In this document: piece by piece, positions 11,901 through 20,159 of the stretch
Layout: the number at the start of each line of letters is the position of its first letter
How positions within the stretch are numbered: the first letter of the stretch is position 1
Origin: Candidatus Hydrogenedens sp.
Lineage (GTDB): Bacteria > Hydrogenedentota > Hydrogenedentia > Hydrogenedentales > JAEUWI01
Assembly: GCA_016125095.1 (NCBI GenBank)
Contig: WGMK01000032.1
Location: 1 to 64,000 of the forward strand
DNA length: 64,000 nt
Direction: 5' to 3'
Notes under the pieces: generated by a model
Databases searched by the model: none
The model's input: only the letters and a program-made list of their open reading frames with translations
What the model was told of the DNA's origin: nothing
Made by a program: the position numbers and the translations under genes

Positions 11901-14900
11901 AGTCGGAGCGGTTGGTATCCGGCGGCGGCTGCACCTTCGACCTCGGTGCGTGGGAAGCGGCGGTCGGAGCCCCCTCCATCGCGCTTACGGGTGCCGGGAC
12001 GGTGCAGGTGAACTTCGGCGATACCTATAGCGACCTCGGCGCCACGGCGACCGACGGGTGCGGCGACGACATTTCGGGTTCGCTCGTGGTGGATGACACT
12101 GCGGTAAACACCAGTTCCATTGGCGACTACACGGTGACCTACGATGTGACGGACTTCAACGGCACGGCGGCCACGCAAGTCACGCGCCTTGTGCAGGTGG
12201 TGGACGGCACCGCGCCGGTGATTACGCTCACCGGGGCGAATCCGGACACGGTGGAGTGCGGTAGCGGCGGCTATACGGATCCCGGCGCGACGGCGGTGGA
12301 CGATGTGGACGGCACGATCACCGGTATCACGGGCGTCGGCACCGTGAACGTGCTGGCTCCGGGCGCCTACACGCTCACCTACGACGTGTCGGATACGGCC
12401 GGCAATGCCGCGACGACCGTTACGCGCACCGTGAACGTGGTCGACACGACCGCGCCGGTCATCACGCTCAACGGCGCGAATCCGGAGACCGTCGAGTGCG
12501 GCGGCACCTATGTGGATGCTGGCGCGACGGCGACGGACACCTGCGACGGCACGATTACCCCGGTGGCAGGCGGCGACACGGTGGATACGGTGACGCCGGG
12601 AACGTATGTGATTACCTATGACGCCCAGGATCTGGCGTCCAATGCCGCAACACAAGTGACACGCACGGTGAACGTGGTGGATACGACCAACCCGACGGCG
12701 GTGGCGCAAGACATCACGGTGCAGTTGAACGCGGCGGGCGTAGCGAACATCACCCCGGCGCAGATTGACAATGGCAGCTCGGATGCCTGCGACACCGTGG
12801 CGCTGACGCTGGATGTACTGAACTTTACCTGCGCGGACCTCGGCGCGAACACGGTCACGCTGACGGCCTCCGACGGCTCGTTCAACCAGGGCACCGCGAC
12901 GGCGACCGTGACGGTCGAGGACAACCTCGCGCCGACGGCCGTGGCGCAGGATATCACCGTGCAACTGGATGCCTCGGGCAGCGCTACGATCACGGCGGCG
13001 CAGGTAGATAATGGCAGCAGCGACAACTGCGGCACGCCGACGCTCAGCCTGGACGTGACGGCCTTCGACTGCACGGATATCGGCGCGAACGTCGTGACGC
13101 TGACGGCGACCGACGGATCGACCAACACGGCTACCGCGACGGCGACCGTGACAGTGGAAGATCGCATCGCACCGACGGCGGTGGCGCAGGACATCACGGT
13201 GCAGTTGGATGCGACCGGCAAGGCGACGATTACGGCGGCGCAGATCGACAACGGAAGCACAGACAACTGCGGCACGCCGACGCTGAGTCTCGATGTCGCC
13301 AGCTTCGATTGCAGCGGCGTGGGGACGAATACCGTAACGCTTACCGCGACGGACAGCTCGGGTAATAGCAGCACCGCGACGGCGTCCGTGAACGTGGAAG
13401 ATTCGATTGCGCCGACGGCGATCGCGCAGGACATCACGGTGCAACTCGATGCCACCGGCAACGCCATCCTTACCCCGGCGCAGATAGACAATGGCAGCGC
13501 GGACAATTGCGGTACGCCGGTGTTATCGCTGGACAAGACCGCGTTTACCTGCGCGGACAAGGGCGACAATGGCGTGACGCTGACGGCAACCGATGGGGCC
13601 GGTAATACAGCGGCCGCCACGGCGACCGTAACGGTGCAGGATACCCTGGCGCCGGTTTTCGCGCTGAATGGCGACGCTGCCGTGACGCTGACTTGCGGCG
13701 GCACGTACACTGAACTGGGCGCGACAGCCACGGACAACTGCGATGGCGACCTGAGCGCGAGCGTCGTGATCGGCGGCGACACGGTGGTAGCGAATACCCC
13801 CGGCGTGTACACGCTGACCTACGACATCGCGGACGCCTCCGGCAACAGCGCGACACCGCTGGTTCGCGTGGTGACGGTGGTCGACATCACCGGTCCGGCC
13901 ATCTCGCTCACCGGCAGCGCGGCGGTCACGGTGGAATGCGGCGGCACCTACACCGAACTCGGTGCGACGGCATCCGACGGCTGCGCGATTAACCTCGACG
14001 GCAGTATCGTCATCGGCGGCGATACGGTCGATACGACGAGCCCGGGCACCTATGTCGTGACCTACGACGTGTCCGACGGGCTCGGCAATGCGGCACCGCA
14101 GGTGACGCGCACGGTGACTGTAGCCGATACGACCGCGCCTGTAATTACGCTGGCGGGCGCGGCGTCGCTGACCATCGATTGCGGTATCCCGTATGTGGAT
14201 GCGGGCGCGACGGCGGCGGATGTCTGCGAAGGCGTGCTGACCGGCTCCATTACTACGACCGGCGCGGTGGATTCGAACACGCCGGGCGTATACACGATTA
14301 CTTACGATGCGGCCGACAGCGCCGCGAACGCCGCAGTGCAACAGACGCGCACGGTAACGGTGGCTGATCTGACCGTGCCGGTGCTGAGCCTGAACGGCTC
14401 GCCGTCCGTTTCGATCGCGTGCGGTTCGGTCTACACCGAACTCGGTGCAACGGCGCTCGACAGCTGCGAGGGCGATCTGACGGCAAGCGTGAATGTGTTC
14501 GGCAGTGTGGACACCAACACGCCAGGCGCGTATGCGGTGACGTATAACGTCTCCGATGCGGCGGGCAATGCCGCAGTGCAGCTGAGCCGCACCGTGAACG
14601 TGACGGACAGCGGTGCGCCGGTGATCACCCTGAACGGGGCCGCGGATGTGACCCTCGAGTGCGGAAGCGCGTACACCGAACTGGGCGCTACGGCGCTCGA
14701 TGGCTGCGAGGGGGATTTGACCGCGTCGGTCGTCATCGGCGGCGACACGGTGGATACCTCGACGCCGGACGTATACGTAGTGACCTACAGTGCAGTCGAC
14801 GCATCGGGCAACGCCGCAGCGGTGCTGTCGCGTTCCATAACCGTGGCCGACACGACAGTGCCGTCCTTGACCCTGAGCGGCTCGGCTTCGCTGACGCTGA

Positions 14901-16585
14901 ACTGCGGCGATACCTTCAGCGATCCGGGCGCGACGGCGAACGACACCTGCGACGGCAACCTCGATGCGAGCGTGGCAGTCTCGGGCGCCGTGGATACGGA
15001 TACGCCCGGTGCTTATGTGCTGACCTATTCAGTGAGCGATGGCGCGGGCAATGCGGCAGCGTCGGTGACGCGGACCGTGACGGTCCTCGACAATTGCGTG
15101 GTGACGCCCGGCTGCGATCCCGATTGCGAGGGCCAGCCCCTGACGGACGAGGACGGCGACGGCCTGACCGCGTGCGAGGAGGCCTATTACGGCACGAGCG
15201 ACACCGACACCGACAGCGACGGCGATGGCATGCCCGACAGCTGGGAAGTGCAGTTCTGCCCGGACCTCGACCCGGCCGATCCGACGGATCGCGACGCGAA
15301 TCCGGACGGCGACGCGCTGACGAACATCGAGGAATTCCTCGGGCAGTCCGATCCGACCGACCCCTCGAGCCCGGACCGGATTGTCTACGTGGCTCCGCCG
15401 GCGCTGGGCGGCGTGGATGCGCCCGGAAACGGCAGTGCGGCGAGGCCCTATGCGACCATTTCTTTCGCCATTGCGCAACAGGCCAGGGCTGAGGGCGAGC
15501 CCGTGCTGCTGCTGCTGGCGACCGGAAGCTACAGCGAAACGGTCGTGCTGCAGCCCGGCATCAAGATCAAGGGTGCGGACGACGGCAGCTCGGTGATCGA
15601 GGGCACCGTCTTTGGCGCGGAGGGCTGCGAACTCATCGACGTGACGATATCGCCGCGCGCGGGCCGCACGACGCTGCTGGTGATCGACGACATGGCGATG
15701 CGTATCGCGGGGTGCGTGTTCCTGGGCAAGGAAGGCGACCGCCGTTCGACGGGCATTGCGCTTACGGGGCCGCGCGCGAACGATGTGGTGCTCGACGGCT
15801 GCGTGTTCGAGCGGCTGGCCGTGGGCATCGATGTCGAGGCGGGGCTGCCGATTATGCGCTTCTGCGTGATGGGCGATATCCCGGGCGCGGGCATCATCGT
15901 CCGCTGCAACGACAGCGAAGATCATGTGGTCCAGGTGAACGGCGACGACCCGCGCTGGGGCTTCAATACCTTCCTACCGACGGTGACGGGGCCGGCGGTC
16001 ATCAACGAATGCCCGGTCGAGATGAACATGGAACGCGTCGACTGGGGCTTCGATTTGCCGACGCCGGACAACATCGACGCGGCTATCGATGGCGACGTGA
16101 ACTTCATGAATTTCCTGGCGCTGGGAGGCGCGGTGTTTTCGAGCAGCCTGTTCTGCACAGTGTGGGATGCCGCCGACCAATCGCCCATCGTGAATGCGAC
16201 CATCCGGCTGTTGCCTTCGTCGGCCGCCTCGGTCACGCGGAATACCAACGGTGTCTATGCGTTCGAGGCAATAGGGGCGGGCTCCTATACGCTCGACGTG
16301 ACGGCACCGGGCTTCACGGCGTCGACGCGTCCGCTGCTGCTCGAAGGCGGCGCGCTCGAGTCCGTCACCGTGGCGCTGCGTTCCGACGGCACGAACCCCG
16401 AAGGCGAGGGCGAGGGACCGGCGGAGGGTGAGGGCGAAGGGGAGCCGGGGCCGCCCGGGCAGTGCGGCGGCTGCAACCAGGCGCAGAAAGAAGCGGCCCA
16501 GGGCATGGCCTCGGGCGACCCGCTGGTGGCGGGGCTGGGTCTGCTGGCGCTGTGGTCGGCCGCGCGCGCGCGCCGCAAGCGCTGA
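8945..16585 (+). CDS. Giant 2546-residue secreted SBBP / beta-helix / Ig-repeat protein
   Basis: A signal peptide (1-23) is followed by an N-terminal region with the FEPNQGQ motif typical of SBBP proteins, then SBBP beta-propeller repeats (about 225-700). A right-handed beta-helix-like section with DUF1565 character spans about 700-1005. Thirteen Ig-like repeats of about 80 residues follow (about 1009-2050): three DUF5011-type, four HYR-like beginning QDITVQL, then six DUF5011-type. An Asp-rich calcium-binding stretch (TDTDSDGDGMPDSWE, about 2080), a second beta-helix section, a carboxypeptidase-regulatory-like domain and an EGEGE linker lead to the Cys motif CGGC, a hydrophobic helix and RARRKR. 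AGG about 8 nt before the ATG supports the start. Probably a surface adhesin or scaffold; function unknown. It stands alone between mltG and the kinase gene. Confidence 0.85.
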   Translation: MTMRSMGVFILAALLAAGAAVAGETRDPLPLVFEPNQGQAPAGTDFIARGTGYTLTLSEGGATLASPGGVLRLNLEGANADPLPSGVDPLPGRVNYIKGRDASQWRFGIPTFERARYEAVYPGIDLVYYPNDGELEYDITLAPGVDPSDIRLRFEGHDSASISESGGLTLMLGGAAVFQHAPVSYQDVLGQRVPVESRYVTHEDGTFGFEVGAHDPAFPLVIDPLMTYGAIFSGSQSDQGVGLIVRSGNTPTFYTAGYTESSDLASPGATFGATGDRDIYVARVNSFALGKNTMEWLTIIGGSGTDTTNGMSMYQATEDHLFVCGTTSSADLPVTVNALDGTFNDGVSTASDGFVLALSADGATLEHLTYFGGSGDDQLADIDQSGGSVFVVGETGSTDLPLSVSAFSTTLTGSINVAFARLNFSLGSGDFTLGYSSYLGGDSARGIGVSAINGVRAAIVGQTSGGLTVKNAFQSTFGGGGFDAFVAAFDTNATFDAETLLTSSYLGDTGNDIALDCDANGGKVYIAGFTESATLPGNTGQTLAGSRDAFYAQVTPIDALTTATLNRVFLFGGDGADSARTIDAFGTSEFFIAGSTDSSTGLIPVSPTFQPFQETFGGGTNDGFLAHFDDPAPGVDLLNITYIGGSGNDVVNGVAADLQGRPYLTGVTSTAGFPLDNAFSEDFLGGQEAFVAQFNDVVFVDSAGLVGLPCGERWDTACGGLQNAMTAAENYDDVWMKAGTYFEDDVILDTGGGVYGGFAGSETKRGARDWVANAVNLDAGGASKMFGASTDSVIDGVRIFNTNGSEGAISLLSVSNVRIRNNFFRDLITSEEGAGVRVELGSNNVIANCIFVNNQANTGGAIYFTNGTGAIVNCSFYGNTATIAGNTLYNDSSIQSPEVTNCIVWGTGLDVPQIEQSIQQFTASHCIVENGYAGTSIQTADPLYVNATASIPLPEDFKVDAASPALNAGIDTVGATQGYLFDDFGQSERLVSGGGCTFDLGAWEAAVGAPSIALTGAGTVQVNFGDTYSDLGATATDGCGDDISGSLVVDDTAVNTSSIGDYTVTYDVTDFNGTAATQVTRLVQVVDGTAPVITLTGANPDTVECGSGGYTDPGATAVDDVDGTITGITGVGTVNVLAPGAYTLTYDVSDTAGNAATTVTRTVNVVDTTAPVITLNGANPETVECGGTYVDAGATATDTCDGTITPVAGGDTVDTVTPGTYVITYDAQDLASNAATQVTRTVNVVDTTNPTAVAQDITVQLNAAGVANITPAQIDNGSSDACDTVALTLDVLNFTCADLGANTVTLTASDGSFNQGTATATVTVEDNLAPTAVAQDITVQLDASGSATITAAQVDNGSSDNCGTPTLSLDVTAFDCTDIGANVVTLTATDGSTNTATATATVTVEDRIAPTAVAQDITVQLDATGKATITAAQIDNGSTDNCGTPTLSLDVASFDCSGVGTNTVTLTATDSSGNSSTATASVNVEDSIAPTAIAQDITVQLDATGNAILTPAQIDNGSADNCGTPVLSLDKTAFTCADKGDNGVTLTATDGAGNTAAATATVTVQDTLAPVFALNGDAAVTLTCGGTYTELGATATDNCDGDLSASVVIGGDTVVANTPGVYTLTYDIADASGNSATPLVRVVTVVDITGPAISLTGSAAVTVECGGTYTELGATASDGCAINLDGSIVIGGDTVDTTSPGTYVVTYDVSDGLGNAAPQVTRTVTVADTTAPVITLAGAASLTIDCGIPYVDAGATAADVCEGVLTGSITTTGAVDSNTPGVYTITYDAADSAANAAVQQTRTVTVADLTVPVLSLNGSPSVSIACGSVYTELGATALDSCEGDLTASVNVFGSVDTNTPGAYAVTYNVSDAAGNAAVQLSRTVNVTDSGAPVITLNGAADVTLECGSAYTELGATALDGCEGDLTASVVIGGDTVDTSTPDVYVVTYSAVDASGNAAAVLSRSITVADTTVPSLTLSGSASLTLNCGDTFSDPGATANDTCDGNLDASVAVSGAVDTDTPGAYVLTYSVSDGAGNAAASVTRTVTVLDNCVVTPGCDPDCEGQPLTDEDGDGLTACEEAYYGTSDTDTDSDGDGMPDSWEVQFCPDLDPADPTDRDANPDGDALTNIEEFLGQSDPTDPSSPDRIVYVAPPALGGVDAPGNGSAARPYATISFAIAQQARAEGEPVLLLLATGSYSETVVLQPGIKIKGADDGSSVIEGTVFGAEGCELIDVTISPRAGRTTLLVIDDMAMRIAGCVFLGKEGDRRSTGIALTGPRANDVVLDGCVFERLAVGIDVEAGLPIMRFCVMGDIPGAGIIVRCNDSEDHVVQVNGDDPRWGFNTFLPTVTGPAVINECPVEMNMERVDWGFDLPTPDNIDAAIDGDVNFMNFLALGGAVFSSSLFCTVWDAADQSPIVNATIRLLPSSAASVTRNTNGVYAFEAIGAGSYTLDVTAPGFTASTRPLLLEGGALESVTVALRSDGTNPEGEGEGPAEGEGEGEPGPPGQCGGCNQAQKEAAQGMASGDPLVAGLGLLALWSAARARRKR

Positions 16586-16665
16586 ACCGGCCGGCGATAG
16601 ATTGGTAGAATGTCCGCCCCGGGCGTCCGGCCCGGGGCGGACTTATTTCGGGAAGGGTATCAGGC

Positions 16666-17664
16666 ATGGCAGTAGAAGCGACGGCCTTCGCGCGCGCGGG
16701 GCTCATCGGCAATCCGTCGGACGGATACAACGGCAAGACGATCAGCTTCGTCATCCGCGATTTTTCCGCGAAGGTGAGCCTGTACGAAAGCCCCGAGCTG
16801 GATATCGTGCCGGCCGTGCAGGACCGTTCGCGCTACGCGAACCTGCGCGAGCTGGTGCGCGACGTACAGAGCAACGGCTACTACGGCGGCATCCGGATGA
16901 TGAAGGCGGCCATCAAACGCTTTCTCGAATACTGCGACGAGCAGGGCATCGCGCTGGCAGACAAGAATTTTTCCATCCGCTACCGCACGTCGATTCCGCG
17001 GCGGCTGGGCATGGCGGGCTCGAGCGCGATTGTAACCGCGACCTTCCGCGCGCTGATGCAGTACTACGACGTTGAGATTCCCAAGCCGATGCTGCCGAAC
17101 CTGATCCTGAGCGTCGAGACCCAGGAACTGAATATCGGCGCGGGCCTGCAGGATCGCGTGATTCAGGTGTACGAGGGCGCGGTGTTCATGGATTTCGACA
17201 AGGGCTATATGGAACGCGCCGGGCATGGCGAATATATCGAGCTGGATCCCGGGCAATTGCCGAATCTCTTCATCGCGTACCGCGAAGATCTCGGCGAAGG
17301 CTCCGAGGTGTTTCACAACAACATCCGCGAGCGCTTCAACAGCGGCGACCCGGTGGTGGTGGAGGCCATGCAGCGCTTCGCGGGGCTGGCGCAGGAAGCG
17401 CGCGATCTGATCAAGGCGGGGCGCGGCTCGGAGATCGGGCCGCTGATGGATGCGAATTTCGATCTGCGCCGCTCGCTGTTCAAGCTCGACCCGAAGAATA
17501 TCGACATGGTGGAGCGCGCCCGCCGCGTGGGGGCCCACGCCAAGTTCGCGGGCTCGGGCGGCGCGATTGTCGGCGTGTACGAAGACGAGAAGATGTTCGA
17601 GATGCTCGAGGAGATTCTCCGCGAGGGCGAGATAGCGGTGTTCAAGCCGCGGATAACCGAGTAG
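16666..17664 (+). CDS. GHMP kinase resembling glucuronokinase
   Basis: 332 residues. Small-molecule kinase of the GHMP family. The ATP-binding motif P-x3-G-x-x-GSSA is at residues 111-121 (PRRLGMAGSSA). The match to plant glucuronokinase, which makes glucuronate-1-phosphate, extends along the chain as I remember that family: GNPSDGYNGKTIS near the start, NGYYGGIR, GAGLQDRV.QVYEG, NFDLRR and a C-terminal GSGGAIVG loop. The likely substrate is therefore a uronic acid or related sugar, but this is inference from remembered motifs and another sugar is possible. The gene ends 2 bp before rsmI, so the two are probably cotranscribed. The ATG follows a GGGAAGGG Shine-Dalgarno-like run. Confidence 0.85.
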   Translation: MAVEATAFARAGLIGNPSDGYNGKTISFVIRDFSAKVSLYESPELDIVPAVQDRSRYANLRELVRDVQSNGYYGGIRMMKAAIKRFLEYCDEQGIALADKNFSIRYRTSIPRRLGMAGSSAIVTATFRALMQYYDVEIPKPMLPNLILSVETQELNIGAGLQDRVIQVYEGAVFMDFDKGYMERAGHGEYIELDPGQLPNLFIAYREDLGEGSEVFHNNIRERFNSGDPVVVEAMQRFAGLAQEARDLIKAGRGSEIGPLMDANFDLRRSLFKLDPKNIDMVERARRVGAHAKFAGSGGAIVGVYEDEKMFEMLEEILREGEIAVFKPRITE

Positions 17665-17666
17665 CC

Positions 17667-18392
17667 ATGGGCCTGCTCCGGCTGATCGCCACGCCCATCG
17701 GCAACCTCGACGATTTCAGCGAGCGGGGCAAGCAGTCGCTCGCCGATCTGGACGCGCTGGCCTGCGAGGACACCCGCGTCACCCGGCGGCTGTTCGAGCG
17801 CTTCGGCATCGAGACGCCGCGCACGGTGTTTTCCTACCACGAGCACAACGAGCAGCAGGCGGGGAAGCGCATCGCGGGGCTGCTGGGCGAGGGCCTGAAG
17901 GTGGGGGTGTGCTCCGACGGCGGCTATCCGGGCATCAGCGATCCGGGCTACCGCGCGCTGAGCGAGGCGGTCGAGGCGGGGCACGACATCGAGGTGATTC
18001 CCGGGCCGAGCGCGGTGCCCGTGGCGCTGCTGCTCTCCGGGCTGCCCACCAGCAGCTATACGTTCAAGGGCTTCGCGCCGCGCAAGAGCGGCCAGCGCCA
18101 GCGGTTCATGGCGGACGATGCCGCTGCTCCGCACACGATGATCGTGTTCGAATCGCCTTACCGCGTGGGCAAGTTTCTCGACGACGCCCTGGCCGCGCTG
18201 GGCGACCGCCGGGCGGCAGTGTGCTGCGAGCTCACCAAGAAATTCGAACGCGCCGACCGGGGCTATCTGTCCGAATTGGCCGACCGCTACCGCGACAAGC
18301 AGGTGAAGGGCGAAGTGACTATCGTCATCGCGGGCAACCACCCGAAGTTTATCCGCGGGACGGCGCCCGCCGGGGGGGCGGAAACAGAATAG
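17667..18392 (+). CDS. rsmI: 16S rRNA (cytidine-1402 2'-O) methyltransferase RsmI
   Basis: 241 residues, slightly shorter than E. coli RsmI. SAM-dependent tetrapyrrole-methylase-fold enzyme that methylates the ribose of C1402 in 16S rRNA. It shows the N-terminal IATPIGNLDD, the ACEDTRVTRRLF segment, the SDGGYPGISDPG loop and PGPSAVPVALLLSGLP, all characteristic of RsmI. It begins only 2 bp after the GHMP kinase, so its start is fixed by spacing as well as by the family N-terminus. Confidence 0.95.
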   Translation: MGLLRLIATPIGNLDDFSERGKQSLADLDALACEDTRVTRRLFERFGIETPRTVFSYHEHNEQQAGKRIAGLLGEGLKVGVCSDGGYPGISDPGYRALSEAVEAGHDIEVIPGPSAVPVALLLSGLPTSSYTFKGFAPRKSGQRQRFMADDAAAPHTMIVFESPYRVGKFLDDALAALGDRRAAVCCELTKKFERADRGYLSELADRYRDKQVKGEVTIVIAGNHPKFIRGTAPAGGAETE

Positions 18393-18509
18393 CGGTTCCC
18401 GCTTGCGCATTTGCTTCCGGAAGGTTATGTTATGGGGATATTCAGGGCGGCCTCGCGGCGACAGCTTTCGAGGTCCGGGCGCTTAAAACCTATCCGAGAG
18501 GAGACGAGC

Positions 18510-19772
18510 ATGAGCGAGGAGAAGAACGGCATCAGCCGGCGGAATTTCACCAAGTCCGCTGCACTGGGCGGATTCGCGATACTTTCGGCGCGCGGCGCGC
18601 TGGCGGAAGCGAACAGCGACACGCTGAAGGTCGGCCTGATCGGCTGCGGCGGACGCGGCGGCGGCGCGGCCATGAACCACATCCGCGCGAACGAGAACGT
18701 GGTTATCGTGGCGCTGGCGGATGCCTTTGAAGATCGCCTGAACGACACGCGCAAGCGCCTGGCCGACACCAACAGCCCGCGCCTGCGCAAGAAGGTCGAC
18801 ATTGCGGACGACATGTGCTTCGTGGGACTGGACGCCTACAAGAAGCTGCTGGCGACGGACGTGGACGTGATCATCCATGCGACGCCGCCGTACGCGCGCC
18901 CGCAGCATATCGAGGCGGCCGTGGAAGCGGGCAAGCATATCTTCACCGAAAAGCCCGTGGCGGTGGACGCGCCGGGCATCCGCCGGTTCATCGCGGCGGC
19001 GGAGAAGGCCAAGGAGAAGGGCCTCGTGTTCGTGACCGGCACGCAGCGCCGCCACCAGAAGTCGTACCTGGAGACGATGGCGAAGATTCACGATGGCGCG
19101 ATTGGCGACATTCTGGCGATGCGCTGCTACTGGAACGGCACGCTGCCGTTCTCGCACGAGCGCAAGGAAGGCCAGAGCGACCTCGAGTACCGCCTGCGCA
19201 ACTGGTACAACCAGATCTGGACCTGCGGCGACAACATCGTCGAGCAGCATATCCACAACCTCGACGTGTGCAACTGGGTGATGAACGACGAGCACCCGAT
19301 CAAGGTGACAGGCACGGGCGGCCGCGCGTGGAAGCCGAACACGGAACAGTACGGCGATATCTTCGACCACTTCGTGTGCGACTATGAATACCCGAACGGT
19401 GTACACATGTACAGCTCGGCGCGTCACTTCAACAACTCGGCGAACGCCGTGTTCGAGGAAGCGACCGGCACGAAGGGCGTGAGCCGCTGCCAGGACATGG
19501 GCAAGGACGATCGCGATCCCTACGAGCAGGAGCACGCCGACCTGGTGGCCTCCATCCGCGGCGAGATCGATTACATTAACGAGGGCGTGCGCTGCGCGAA
19601 TTCGACCTTCACCGCCATCCTCGGCCGCGATGCCGCGTACTCGGGCCAGGAACTGACCTGGGACGACCACCTGGCGAACGGCCCGGCGGTCTACGATCCC
19701 GATACGCTCAGCTTCGACAATGCCTACCCGCTCGGTGCGATTCCGGTGCCGGGAGACTGGGGCAAGGCCTAA
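18510..19772 (+). CDS. Tat-exported Gfo/Idh/MocA-family oxidoreductase
   Basis: 420 residues. The N-terminus carries a twin-arginine signal (SRRNFTKSA) followed by a hydrophobic run ending ALA, so the protein is probably exported folded with its cofactor. The NAD(P)-binding GLIGCGGRG motif follows, then the family's EKPVA motif and a C-terminal alpha/beta domain with HIHNLDVCNWV. Members of this family oxidise or reduce sugars and inositols. The exported form is common in Planctomycetes and related phyla, and its substrates are largely unknown. I chose the Met at 18510 because GAGAGGAG precedes it and it places the Tat motif properly; an earlier in-frame ATG at 18411 would bury the signal. 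A strong terminator follows. Confidence 0.9.
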   Translation: MSEEKNGISRRNFTKSAALGGFAILSARGALAEANSDTLKVGLIGCGGRGGGAAMNHIRANENVVIVALADAFEDRLNDTRKRLADTNSPRLRKKVDIADDMCFVGLDAYKKLLATDVDVIIHATPPYARPQHIEAAVEAGKHIFTEKPVAVDAPGIRRFIAAAEKAKEKGLVFVTGTQRRHQKSYLETMAKIHDGAIGDILAMRCYWNGTLPFSHERKEGQSDLEYRLRNWYNQIWTCGDNIVEQHIHNLDVCNWVMNDEHPIKVTGTGGRAWKPNTEQYGDIFDHFVCDYEYPNGVHMYSSARHFNNSANAVFEEATGTKGVSRCQDMGKDDRDPYEQEHADLVASIRGEIDYINEGVRCANSTFTAILGRDAAYSGQELTWDDHLANGPAVYDPDTLSFDNAYPLGAIPVPGDWGKA

Positions 19773-19801
19773 GCCCTGAGCCGATAGTTACGACAAGCTG
19801 C

Positions 19802-19834
19802 GCGGCGCGGTCGGGAACGATCGCGCCGCTTTTT
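19802..19834 (+). terminator. Rho-independent terminator after the Tat oxidoreductase
   Basis: An 11-bp GC-rich stem (19802-19812 with 19819-19829, one G-U pair) with a 6-nt loop is followed directly by TTTTT (19830-19834). It lies 30 bp after the stop codon. Confidence 0.9.
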
Positions 19835-20159
19835 CGTCCGAGCATAGGATTTGTAGCGTTTATACAGTTAACCGATTTTTTTGCTTGACATGCCCAACAC
19901 TCCTCCTACGGAATTACCCGTGCAACGATCCCAGTCACCGGTTGCAGCGGAGAAACCGAGCCGTTTCCAGTTATTATGCTGACAGGAAAGTTCGGCTTCG
20001 GCAGCCACCTGAAGATGCCGGAAAGCAGGGTTAACGAAATCTATGGGGGTGGCGATGCGGCTGTCTACTTCAAGTGAGGTCGCGAGAGCGCGGCAAAGAT
20101 CCAAAACGACAAAAGAGCTAGCGGCTAGGAACCGAGAACAAGATAACTACGATACCGCA
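19835..20159. other. Intergenic stretch between terminator and lpxB
   Basis: About 325 bp of lower GC than its surroundings. A 78-codon minus-strand frame (20104-19868) resembles nothing I know and has no clear Shine-Dalgarno. I see no RNA gene or clear repeat here and treat it as non-coding spacer. Confidence 0.5.

Noticed and set aside
19868..20104. 78-codon minus-strand frame
   Set aside because: No Shine-Dalgarno, no recognisable family, atypical composition; treated as non-coding.
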